Assembly: GCA_903903635.1 (NCBI GenBank)
Contig: CAIUZK010000260.1
Coordinates: forward strand, 1 to 47,705
DNA from: an uncultured Bacteroidota bacterium
Lineage (GTDB): Bacteria; Bacteroidota; Bacteroidia; Chitinophagales; Chitinophagaceae
Reading direction: 5' to 3'
DNA length: 47,705 nt
The translations under genes and the position numbers were made by a program. Below, piece after piece: positions 1 through 7,246 of the stretch. How positions within the stretch are numbered: position 1 is the stretch's first letter; every line of letters starts with the position of its first letter. The notes under the pieces were generated by a model. It was not told where the DNA came from. It did not search any database and worked only from the letters and a program-made list of their open reading frames with translations.

Positions 1-289
1 AAGAACCTCAACGAAGCTGAAGGACTGAATGTTAGAATAAGACGAAGGCATCAGGCGTTTATTGCTTGATGAAGAAGCCGAACCTCATTAGAGAACTACT
101 TGCCTGAAGGCAGGCTGGAAGCTGAGAAAACATGGCAAGAGGATCTGAGTTAATCAGTGCAACAATCAACCGAGACCGTCCTGTTGAAACAACAGCAACC
201 ATTATTCTAAAAAACCGCCGTATGCCGAACGGCACGTACGGTGGTGTGAGAGGACGGTGAGGGAAATAATCCCTCACCTCCTACTCGAT
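1..289 (+). mobile_element. Group II intron, 3' end (domains V and VI)
   Basis: This is the 3' part of a group II intron; the 5' part and most of any reverse transcriptase lie before the window. Domain V is at about 213-246, with a lower stem ACCGCCGT/ACGGTGGT, a small bulge and a capped upper stem GCC/GGC. Domain VI follows at 248-286: GAG/CTC and AGGA/TCCT, then an inner stem GGTGAGGG/CCCTCACC (256-263/271-278). A single unpaired A at 283 sits 7 nt from the end, as expected of the branch-point adenosine, so the 3' splice site is placed after GAT at 289. A short open frame from base 1 to a TGA at 67-69 could be the tail of the intron-encoded protein, but it is too short to assign. The domain fold is seen directly; mobility is unknown. 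Confidence 0.85.
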
Positions 290-613
290 TTTTTAGCGAA
301 ACCACTGCTTAAAACGACCTCCGCCAGGAATGCGGCATATAATGCAAAAAGCCTTTCATTTCTGAAAGGCTTTTGCGGACTAGACGAGTATGATTATTTT
401 TTAATATGCTTTGCCCTATATGAACTACATCCTATACCAGATAAGGCTTTCCAAATATTACGATGTCGGATGATATTTGATAATATTCAAAGTTGCACAT
501 AGCAAACCACTACATTTCCGCCACCTACCTGTTCATAATCGTTGTCTCCTGTAATATTCAAGCAAATCATTATCGTTCTAGTACAGGCTTCAGGAACCGA
601 CCAAAAAATACGC
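290..613. other. Intergenic stretch after the intron
   Basis: This holds the 3' exon side of the group II intron and the 3' flank of the respiratory operon. I see one strong hairpin (346-374) and no convincing gene. Short open frames here have no recognisable start context or family. Confidence 0.5.
346..374. terminator. Hairpin terminator, probably bidirectional
   Basis: The stem AAAAGCCTTTCA pairs with TGAAAGGCTTTT around a 4-nt loop. The A-run and T-run on either side let it work on both strands. It lies downstream of the minus-strand respiratory operon and of the intron. Confidence 0.7.
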
Positions 614-1525
614 TCACTGTTGCTGCTCTTGGCTCCCAAGTTTTCTGATCTTAATAAGCAGGAACAGCAAGTAGATGATAGTGCCCCACACAGAAATGAT
701 AATACCATACGCAATAACTATCAGCCACACCGGCGAATGGAATTGAGATGCCCACAGCGCACGGTGGAAGAAACTATAATCTGGCGCAGCTTTCGTTCCC
801 CACGGCACAGCCTTTTCAAACCGTAGATTGCCGTATTGATCATTGTCTTCCACCTTCGCCACGAGTATGATATTTCCCGTTACATCGCCCGGTAGTTCAA
901 CCCGCTTGAACTCACCTTTCACATGCCCAAGTGAATCTGTTGTATAACTTTGCTCCTCGTTGATCAGCAAGTCAGCGCCAAGGCGTTTTATCCCCAGTTT
1001 TATCTCCACTCCCTTCACCGGTCCCCATTCGTTACCTTTAAATTCGCTGAATGTGGCCATTATGATTTTATCCGCTGCTGTATCCAACACTATCCTCGAT
1101 TTTGCGATACTTGTTTCAGCGGTAGCCTCATCAAACCGGTTGGACTTTCCCGCAACGGCAAAGAATAAGTGACTGGGTGAGGACTTCCATAATTGCGCTA
1201 ATGCCAGGGGTATATTTGCAACCGCCTTTCCTTTTTCATCGGTTAACACCTTGCCTATTGAGCCTAAGCCTTTCCCTGTTGAATCTTTCCCGAGAAATAA
1301 ATTAACAACAGCGCCTTTAACCGGTTGAAACTTTCCGCTTACTTTCGACTTAGCGTTAACGGTTAAATACTGCACCTGGTTCTCTTTTGAGAAATAGGAG
1401 ACAGTGAGCACGAGTGGGCTTTTTACGGAATCCTGCGCACTGGCAAAGTTGGGTGTCAGTTGGTTGAGGATTATGCAGCATATGCCAAAGCAAATATTAT
1501 AGAGTGCTCTTTTCATGGTGTTCAA
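614..1525 (-). CDS. Exported protein with C-terminal membrane anchor, last gene of respiratory operon
   Basis: I do not recognise a named family. It is 303 residues with an N-terminal signal peptide (about 1-30, likely cleaved after ASA), a long extracytoplasmic beta-rich region, one transmembrane helix near residues 265-292 and a short basic, Gln-rich cytoplasmic tail. The extracytoplasmic part contains two similar stretches (VKGAVVNL and VKGVEIKL), suggesting two Ig-like or carboxypeptidase-regulatory-type repeats. Its start overlaps the end of the NrfD gene by 29 bp (or about 20 bp if Met4 is used), so the two are translationally coupled. A role as an assembly or periplasmic partner of the NrfD/FeS complex is inferred from position only. 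Confidence 0.7.
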   Translation of the reverse strand: MNTMKRALYNICFGICCIILNQLTPNFASAQDSVKSPLVLTVSYFSKENQVQYLTVNAKSKVSGKFQPVKGAVVNLFLGKDSTGKGLGSIGKVLTDEKGKAVANIPLALAQLWKSSPSHLFFAVAGKSNRFDEATAETSIAKSRIVLDTAADKIIMATFSEFKGNEWGPVKGVEIKLGIKRLGADLLINEEQSYTTDSLGHVKGEFKRVELPGDVTGNIILVAKVEDNDQYGNLRFEKAVPWGTKAAPDYSFFHRALWASQFHSPVWLIVIAYGIIISVWGTIIYLLFLLIKIRKLGSQEQQQ

Positions 1526-2804
1526 TTATTGTCTCCTGTATGGGAATTATCGGGAAGATCCGTGCAAATATGGTTATTACCAGCAGTGCTCCGGCAAGTG
1601 ATCCGCAGGCTATCGCCCATTCTTCCCAGCTTGGGAAATAATGTTTGTAACTGGCCGGTACATTGTGCATAGGCAGGAATGGTTGCAGCAAAGTGGGTGT
1701 GACAATCAGGTAGCGCTTAAACCACGCACCCACTACAATCATTATGCCGCAAATGAACATTGGCACCGGCAATCTTCCTTTCCTGAATAAGAGGACTAAC
1801 ATGGGAATGATCATGCCGCCAAAAATCGCAGACCAAAACAACGGTGCAAAATCACCAATGAATAAACTGTTCAGAAATGCGGTTTCTGTCTTCTTCATTT
1901 TGAAGTACGGAGTCAGGTATTCATTCACATTGAAATACAAATACACCATACCCAGCATCACGGTTATTTTGCCCATCTTGTCGAAATGCTCATTGGTAAT
2001 GTAATTTGCTAGTTTGTAATATCTGCGGAAAACATACATCGCGACACTTACCGCGCCCGCACCAACCAGGAAAGCGCCCGAAATAAAGTACGCGCCAAAA
2101 TTGGTACTGTCCCATCCCGGCCGATAAGTGGTGGCAAACAACCATGATGTTACAGTGTGAATACTAAAAGCCACCGGAATAATAGTGATACAAAGAATGT
2201 TGATAGCGCGCTTGCCGATGCGGATTTGCATGTGCGTGCCCTTCCAGAAAGAACCCAGGAATTTGTATAATTTATACAAACCCTTCTTTTCTTTCTGTGC
2301 CAGCAGTATGCCCATGTCCGGCAACAGCGGTATATAGAGCAGTAAAATGCTTATGATAAAGTAAGTGGAGATAACCGTCACATCCCATATAATTGGCGAC
2401 TGAAGCCGGCCGTACATAAACAGGAAGTAAAAGCGTTCGGGCCGCCCCATGTCCACTATTATGATAAGCGAGGCAAATGTAATTGCCGATACAGCAATGA
2501 TCTCAGATATCCTCGTTAGCGGTGTGGCCCAGTGTACGCCCGATAGACGTAGTACCGCCGTGATCAAAGATCCAACCAAGCTGATGGCTACAAAAAATAC
2601 AAAGTTGGAAATATAGATGCCCCATGATGCATAGTCTCTCATAGAAGTTACTATCAGGCCGTACCGTATTTGCCGATAATACGCATAAACGCCTATCATA
2701 CAGATGGCCACCAACATTAAAGTCCAGATCATACCCCGCTTCCCGAATTTCTGCGGAACCAGATCGCTTATGATCTGTGTATCTGTTAATATGGTCTTGA
2801 TCAT
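1497..2804 (-). CDS. NrfD/PsrC-family integral membrane quinol oxidoreductase subunit
   Basis: At 435 residues with about ten hydrophobic helices, this is an NrfD (polysulfide reductase membrane subunit) protein. Such subunits bind a quinone in the membrane and pass electrons to or from a periplasmic ferredoxin subunit. The stretch around SPIIWDVTVISTYF, followed by a helix ending LLPDMG, resembles the ActC-type branch seen in alternative complex III. Its ferredoxin partner is encoded 59 bp upstream. The operon has no molybdopterin catalytic subunit, so this is probably a quinol:cytochrome or quinol:unknown oxidoreductase rather than a standard polysulfide reductase. The family call is firm; direction and acceptor are inferred. 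Confidence 0.9.
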   Translation of the reverse strand: MIKTILTDTQIISDLVPQKFGKRGMIWTLMLVAICMIGVYAYYRQIRYGLIVTSMRDYASWGIYISNFVFFVAISLVGSLITAVLRLSGVHWATPLTRISEIIAVSAITFASLIIIVDMGRPERFYFLFMYGRLQSPIIWDVTVISTYFIISILLLYIPLLPDMGILLAQKEKKGLYKLYKFLGSFWKGTHMQIRIGKRAINILCITIIPVAFSIHTVTSWLFATTYRPGWDSTNFGAYFISGAFLVGAGAVSVAMYVFRRYYKLANYITNEHFDKMGKITVMLGMVYLYFNVNEYLTPYFKMKKTETAFLNSLFIGDFAPLFWSAIFGGMIIPMLVLLFRKGRLPVPMFICGIMIVVGAWFKRYLIVTPTLLQPFLPMHNVPASYKHYFPSWEEWAIACGSLAGALLVITIFARIFPIIPIQETIIEHHEKSTL

Positions 2805-2863
2805 TTCAAAAGAAATTCACTTTGGTGTATGTCTGCCATGCCGCATCCGGTACGTTGCTGCTG

Positions 2864-3787
2864 TTATGTTTTTTCGTTCTCCAACCCTTTCTCAAATGGG
2901 AAATTGCGGGCTACCGGAGGCAGGTAATAAACGCTTGGCTTTGTACCCAGATCATCCATTAACCTGTATCCTGCTTTGTCTTTTATAAGGTCGCTGAAGC
3001 GGAACGTCTCGGCACCATTGGTCACACTGTCTTCATTAATATCCCCAAAAAAATATACACCGTTCGGACAAGCCGACACACAATGTGGTAATTCGTCCTT
3101 GCGTGCCATATCAGGGCAAAAATCACACTTGCCCACCGTACCCACTTTTTGTGGTACACTGGTTTCGCATGAATAAGGCTGGCATGTCTGTTCCGTAGTA
3201 ATCGTGTCTGGTTTTTCCCAGTTAAATACCCTGGTGGCATACGGGCAGGCCGCCATGCAAAACCTGCATCCTATGCAGCGGTCACTGTCAACAAGTACTA
3301 ATCCATCTTGCCTTTTGAATGTTGCGTCCACCGGGCAAACTTTTACGCAGGGTGGTTCGTCACAATGCATACACATCGTCGGTTGCCAGTAGGGCGCTGT
3401 ATGCTCTGCCTCTTCCATTGGGTATACCTTTAGCCAGTTGAGGTCTGTATGCATGCCATGCGCGTGGTTGCATGCCTTTTCGCAAAACTTAAGATTTTTA
3501 CATCGGGCAAGGTCAATGACCATCACAAACTTTTTCCCGGGTATACCCAGGCGTTCTGCTTTGTTGGAGATTGCATGTGAATCCGGTACAGGCCTTAAAA
3601 ATGCAGCATCCACTTCAATGATCTCACCATCCACCGATAGTAGTTTCACCTTTTCGCCGCTTGGCTTTGCGTGTTCGCCGGCCGCCAGAGCAAACGGGTC
3701 CTTCTTTGTGCCACAACCTGCAAGCGCTAGGCCCGTCGCTACAATCGATGCGAGAAATGATTTCCGGGATGTGCTGTTTGTGTCCAC
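2864..3787 (-). CDS. Four-cluster 4Fe-4S ferredoxin subunit (NrfC/DmsB-like), exported
   Basis: This is a 307-residue electron-transfer subunit. The N-terminus has a Tat-like SRKSFLAS stretch and a lipobox LAGC (Cys25), so it is probably an exported lipoprotein. Cysteine groups: C96, C102, C106; C139, C142, C147, C151; C171, C174, C177, C181; C221, C224, C236, C240. Groups two to four are complete. The first lacks its second cysteine: Leu99 stands where CxxC is expected, so this cluster may be 3Fe-4S, use another ligand (His108, His110 and His113 are close) or be absent. Residues 47-64 match the small protein encoded at 3814-4050. It sits directly upstream of NrfD, its expected partner. Confidence 0.9.
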   Translation of the reverse strand: MDTNSTSRKSFLASIVATGLALAGCGTKKDPFALAAGEHAKPSGEKVKLLSVDGEIIEVDAAFLRPVPDSHAISNKAERLGIPGKKFVMVIDLARCKNLKFCEKACNHAHGMHTDLNWLKVYPMEEAEHTAPYWQPTMCMHCDEPPCVKVCPVDATFKRQDGLVLVDSDRCIGCRFCMAACPYATRVFNWEKPDTITTEQTCQPYSCETSVPQKVGTVGKCDFCPDMARKDELPHCVSACPNGVYFFGDINEDSVTNGAETFRFSDLIKDKAGYRLMDDLGTKPSVYYLPPVARNFPFEKGLENEKT

Positions 3788-3813
3788 TGTCTGTTATTGA
3801 TTGAATGAAAAAA

Positions 3814-4050
3814 TCAGCTGCTTTTCTTTACCCAGGTTTGTAACTCCTTATCAGATATTTTTTTCCTTGTTGCTGCAAGCATTGCAGCATCTACCTCTAC
3901 AAGTCTTCCGTCCTGCGTAAGCATCTTCACCAGTTTTGGTTTTTTATTTTTCCATGGATTAAATGCTGCCCCGGCTACTGCGAACAAAGACATAACACCC
4001 AGCCAGCTTACCAGTTTTCTCCGGGTCACTTTACTTTCTGTTGTTTTCAT
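3814..4050 (-). CDS. Small Tat-like exported protein sharing a motif with the ferredoxin subunit
   Basis: This is a 78-residue protein of unrecognised family. The N-terminus reads VTRRKLVSWLG, a twin-arginine-type signal, followed by a hydrophobic segment. Residues 41-58 (a VKMLTQDGRL stretch followed by VEVDAAML) match residues 47-64 of the adjacent ferredoxin subunit at 11 of 18 positions. Both then have a short polar region containing an ISxK motif. It lies 26 bp before the ferredoxin gene and 13 bp after the cytochrome gene, so it is clearly in the operon. It may be a small subunit or chaperone, or a duplicated N-terminus of the ferredoxin protein; function is unknown. Confidence 0.7.
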   Translation of the reverse strand: MKTTESKVTRRKLVSWLGVMSLFAVAGAAFNPWKNKKPKLVKMLTQDGRLVEVDAAMLAATRKKISDKELQTWVKKSS

Positions 4051-4063
4051 AAAAAAGCAATTT

Positions 4064-4465
4064 TTATTTCTTCAACGTACGCATGTAGTTAACCACATCC
4101 CAGATTTCCTTCGATTCCATTTTCTTCTTAAAGCTGGGCATGTCGTCACGGCCTTCCGATATCTTATAAAATATTGCTCCGTCGGACTGTGACTGAAATC
4201 CGGATTTGGAAAAATCTCCGGGTTCTGTTTTTAATTCAGATGCTTTTGTTCCGTCTCCCTGGCCTTTCTTCCCATGGCATGACTGGCAATTTTTTGCGTA
4301 CAACGCCTTGCCTTCGCTAATTGTTTCTGCGCTTCCCTTTTTTTCGGGGTTAGCCGTTGCTGCCGCCTTGTCAGGGGCATTCCATGGCTTTTTATTTTGC
4401 GGCACAAATGCAAAACAAAGAACTGAACAACCAATCATCGCTGTCAATATTATTTTACTTTTCAT
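4064..4465 (-). CDS. Small c-type cytochrome (class I)
   Basis: At 133 residues, with a signal peptide ending around residue 20, a low-complexity Ala/Lys/Glu linker and one cytochrome c domain. The haem motif is C60-Q-S-C63-H64, followed by GKKGQGDG as in class I cytochromes, and Met109 (in DDMPSF) is the likely distal ligand. It should act as a periplasmic one-electron carrier. Its place between the DUF5777 barrel and the FeS/NrfD genes suggests it takes electrons from, or gives them to, the membrane complex. Confidence 0.92.
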   Translation of the reverse strand: MKSKIILTAMIGCSVLCFAFVPQNKKPWNAPDKAAATANPEKKGSAETISEGKALYAKNCQSCHGKKGQGDGTKASELKTEPGDFSKSGFQSQSDGAIFYKISEGRDDMPSFKKKMESKEIWDVVNYMRTLKK

Positions 4466-4509
4466 TGTTTGTTATGTTTGAATAATTAAAAAAAGCAAGC
4501 AATCACCAT

Positions 4510-5448
4510 TTACAGATTCCACAATTTGGTCATGTTAAACCCTATGAGAAATTGTCCGTTTGTATAGTCGTTCTCGTTATACAAAGCATTATTCTGCGGG
4601 AGTATGTAATGTGTATTGCCTACTATGATCTGGAAGCAATGCGAACTGGTAGAAATCTCTAATCCAGCAGAAAGGTTAGGGTGAGGATTGTTGGTTGCAT
4701 TTTGGGTCAATGGCTGGTCGTAATTCACCAAAATTGACATTTTGCCGGATATTTTATATTTACCCATCAACGACATGGTAAACTGGTCATTCTTTACCGT
4801 ATTCTGTATTTCTCCACCAGCATCTATGTATCCCGGAACATTGTTGAAATGCGACAAGCTTATCGCTGCCTGTACAGAAAACTCAGTGCATATCTTTCTG
4901 GCGATAATCAACTGGTTAAAGTAAGATAACCTGTCTCCATAATCCATAAAATTATTTTTCGAACGATTGTCGATAACAATGTTGCCATAATAAGTCAGGC
5001 TTACCGGCATACCCTCTTTTGTTTGTTTTAATAAAGCATATTTGGCATTAAGATCAAGCTGCATCCTGTCGCTGCAAAGTCCAAACCCGAACTGTAAATC
5101 CTTAACAGGCACATATTCAAACCCAAGCCTGATCATTGCAGGAGAAAATATTCCATAAAAATCCTTGAAGCCATTGTTCATAATACCAAACCGATGCTGT
5201 ATGTCCCATTCAAGTGTACCTTTTGAAGGCACCATTACAGTCTGTTCCTCCAGGATCAGGTTACTTTCAAAAGTATTTTTTACCGGGCTCTTCTTTCCGG
5301 CAGATGCAGCGACGACGGCATCTGCCGGAGCCGCTTCTTTACCATCGGTCTGTGCAATTACAACACTGCTGCTGCTAAGCAGCAATATAACCATGACCAG
5401 GCAGCTATTACTTATTAACGAGCTGCATTTTATAACTAATTTTTTCAT
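4510..5448 (-). CDS. DUF5777-type outer-membrane beta-barrel protein
   Basis: I place the start at 5448, giving 312 residues and a clean signal peptide (MKKLVIKCSS to about VVIAQ) 10 bp after the previous gene; a start 27 bp upstream would overlap that gene. The mature protein alternates hydrophobic and polar residues in strands, has the conserved-looking EWDIQHRFG, IFSPAMIRLGFEY and DYGDRLSYF stretches, and ends in a strand. This matches my memory of DUF5777 barrels, which often accompany c-type cytochromes in Bacteroidota. It may bring the cytochromes or a substrate to the outer membrane; that role is inferred. Confidence 0.7.
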   Translation of the reverse strand: MKKLVIKCSSLISNSCLVMVILLLSSSSVVIAQTDGKEAAPADAVVAASAGKKSPVKNTFESNLILEEQTVMVPSKGTLEWDIQHRFGIMNNGFKDFYGIFSPAMIRLGFEYVPVKDLQFGFGLCSDRMQLDLNAKYALLKQTKEGMPVSLTYYGNIVIDNRSKNNFMDYGDRLSYFNQLIIARKICTEFSVQAAISLSHFNNVPGYIDAGGEIQNTVKNDQFTMSLMGKYKISGKMSILVNYDQPLTQNATNNPHPNLSAGLEISTSSHCFQIIVGNTHYILPQNNALYNENDYTNGQFLIGFNMTKLWNL

Positions 5449-5458
5449 TTCTTGGTTT

Positions 5459-5854
5459 TTAGTTGTTTTTTGCACCTTGTGTTATCCATGCAAGCACCAG
5501 TGCGTTAATGTTTGACGGATTATTGTTGCCCCCTATCGGCATGGATACAGCTTCTTTCCCTGTTAACCACAGGTAGACCACGCTATTTGACGGGCTGCTT
5601 TTGTTTGCGTAATTACCTGAGACTAACGAACGATAGGCGTTGACCGGCGACAGATCCGGTTTCTGGCCACCGGCGCCATGGCAGCCGGATAATGCACAGT
5701 TTTTGCTGAATATTGGTATAAGATCTGCACTAAAGCTGATGGTTTTTGTAACAGCAGGAGTATTATCTATTTTCACAGTAGTTGCTTTATAGCACCCCTG
5801 CACCAAAAACAAGGTCAACAGGCCAACTATTGTCGTTATTATCTTTTTTTTCAT
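5459..5854 (-). CDS. Cytochrome-like lipoprotein with CX4CH haem motif
   Basis: A 131-residue lipoprotein with lipobox LVQGC (Cys21). A haem-binding-like motif C53-ALSG-C58-H59 has four residues between the cysteines instead of two. Met105 in VSMPIGG could be the distal ligand. The fold around it (SFSADLIPIFSKNC before the motif, a final helix of VLAWITQGA type) looks like a cytochrome c domain. It lies 26 bp after the EB_dh-like gene and 10 bp before the barrel gene, so it is an operon member. Whether haem is attached is not known. Confidence 0.75.
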   Translation of the reverse strand: MKKKIITTIVGLLTLFLVQGCYKATTVKIDNTPAVTKTISFSADLIPIFSKNCALSGCHGAGGQKPDLSPVNAYRSLVSGNYANKSSPSNSVVYLWLTGKEAVSMPIGGNNNPSNINALVLAWITQGAKNN

Positions 5855-5880
5855 GAAGAAAAAATTAGTTGCTGAACTTA

Positions 5881-7134
5881 TTATTTATTAAAATGCAATG
5901 TCAGGCCATTTACGATCGCATGTTCATTATCGGCCCCGTTAAACATTACCCCAATTCCAAAAGGCTGATCCGCCAATGAAGAAAAATCAGCATCGTTCGC
6001 AATATCTGTGGTCTTCAATGCACGTTGCAAAAGCAAACGCCATCCTGTACCTGTAAAAAACGCATTAGCTGTTACATCACTGCGGCTTCCAGTATATAGC
6101 GAAACAAAACTGCCCGGTATGCAATTTGGCCCATCACCATTGCCCACCTGTTGGTAATTTGTGCCTGATGCCGCAGTGCGTGGATCAATTATCGTCGAGT
6201 TGGCAAGTGTAAGCACCCCATTAGAATCAACTGCCACGACTTTAACCGCCTTTCCGCCAGCAAGTGTATCGTTTTGCATCATCGCGCCGTTGGAATATGC
6301 TCCGGTCGGTATCACCCACCATGGTACTGATACCTTTGTTGATGTCCCGGTAATTTTCAGGGTCTGCTTATTACTGAATCCACCATTTGAAGTGCTCGTT
6401 TGCAAGTCATTATGTACTTCATTCTGATTTAAAGTCCCATTACCCCAATCAAGATAGGCATCATTTGCCTGATTAGCGTTTACCACCTGGAGCATACGAG
6501 CTCTCCAGCAATCAAGGAATTCAGTAGGGCCACCAGTGCGCATTACACCTCCATCTGGAGCAACTACACCACCGAAAGATGAGTTGGCGTGGCATGTAGC
6601 ATAACAGGATAATGTATTGAAGTTCGGACACGAATTTGCAATGTTGAATAGCATTACAAACTGATCCTGAATGAACGCAGGCCGGAATGTGACATTATCT
6701 GCATTGATAGTCGGGGCGCCTTTTTCCTGCAACCAGAGCCGTGTGCCGGGGCTGTAATACCATGGAGCTGAGGCTACATTTTTTTGGTTTGTACTCCATT
6801 CTACCAGGAAGTAGATGTTGCTGCCGTCATACAGCGAGCGCATCGTTACATCAGTTGCATTACCCACAAATCCGGTAAACGTGTTATTGCCAAGTTCCGG
6901 CACCACGGCGTGCATCGATAATTTTGTTGCATTGTTCCATACAGACTGGATACTTCCATCCCATGCGGCCCCGCCTTGGGGCTGGAGGCTTGCAGTGCCT
7001 TTTGCTGCGATTAAGATACTTGGCGTAGTTGCGGTTGACACATCAAACACCTGATTCTTCTTGGTGCAAAAAGTCAAGAACATTGCCGGCAGGACTATCA
7101 ATCCTAATACTATGTATACTCTCCTGTTATTCAT
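5881..7134 (-). CDS. Ethylbenzene-dehydrogenase-related haem lipoprotein with CX3CH motif
   Basis: A 417-residue lipoprotein (lipobox around LTFC, Cys23) and the first gene of the operon. The body looks like the EB_dh family of haem-binding gamma subunits (ethylbenzene dehydrogenase, selenate and chlorate reductases): an AAWDGSIQSVW start, a DGSNIYFLVEWS strand, a TGTGWRLLLQRAL core and a C-terminal GIGVMFNGADNEHA segment. It also carries C177-YAT-C181-H182, a CX3CH motif, at the place where fused family members have a c-type haem. It would be an electron-transfer end module. The catalytic alpha subunit that normally goes with it is missing here. Confidence 0.8.
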   Translation of the reverse strand: MNNRRVYIVLGLIVLPAMFLTFCTKKNQVFDVSTATTPSILIAAKGTASLQPQGGAAWDGSIQSVWNNATKLSMHAVVPELGNNTFTGFVGNATDVTMRSLYDGSNIYFLVEWSTNQKNVASAPWYYSPGTRLWLQEKGAPTINADNVTFRPAFIQDQFVMLFNIANSCPNFNTLSCYATCHANSSFGGVVAPDGGVMRTGGPTEFLDCWRARMLQVVNANQANDAYLDWGNGTLNQNEVHNDLQTSTSNGGFSNKQTLKITGTSTKVSVPWWVIPTGAYSNGAMMQNDTLAGGKAVKVVAVDSNGVLTLANSTIIDPRTAASGTNYQQVGNGDGPNCIPGSFVSLYTGSRSDVTANAFFTGTGWRLLLQRALKTTDIANDADFSSLADQPFGIGVMFNGADNEHAIVNGLTLHFNK

Positions 7135-7159
7135 ACAAATTGTGTTTTATAAACCATTA

Positions 7160-7195
7160 AAAAAATACGAAAGTTCGGTTACATACATGTAACCG
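7160..7195 (-). promoter_or_regulatory. Perfect 20-bp inverted repeat and weak -7 box upstream of the respiratory operon
   Basis: Bases 7176-7195 form a perfect inverted repeat, CGGTTACAT and ATGTAACCG around AC. It lies 42-61 bp before the ATG of the first operon gene. On the minus strand a TATTTTTT box (7160-7167) follows, resembling a weak TAnnTTTG -7 element. The two-fold symmetry and spacing fit a dimeric regulator such as a Crp/Fnr-type protein; the regulator is not identified. Confidence 0.55.
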
Positions 7196-7208
7196 GGTAA
7201 AAACAAGG

Positions 7209-7225
7209 GGCGAGAATGACTCGCC
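7209..7225 (-). terminator. Terminator of the alcohol dehydrogenase gene
   Basis: The stem GGCGAG/CTCGCC has a 5-nt loop and is followed on the minus strand by CCTTGTTTTTA. It is just downstream of the dehydrogenase stop and separates it from the respiratory operon. Confidence 0.65.
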
Positions 7226-7246
7226 GGGTGTAAAATAAATTGTAGC

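Noticed and set aside
614..7134. Alternative complex III operon
   Set aside because: NrfD is ActC-like, but the fused Mo/FeS ActB and the pentahaem ActA subunits are missing, so the operon is not a standard complex III.
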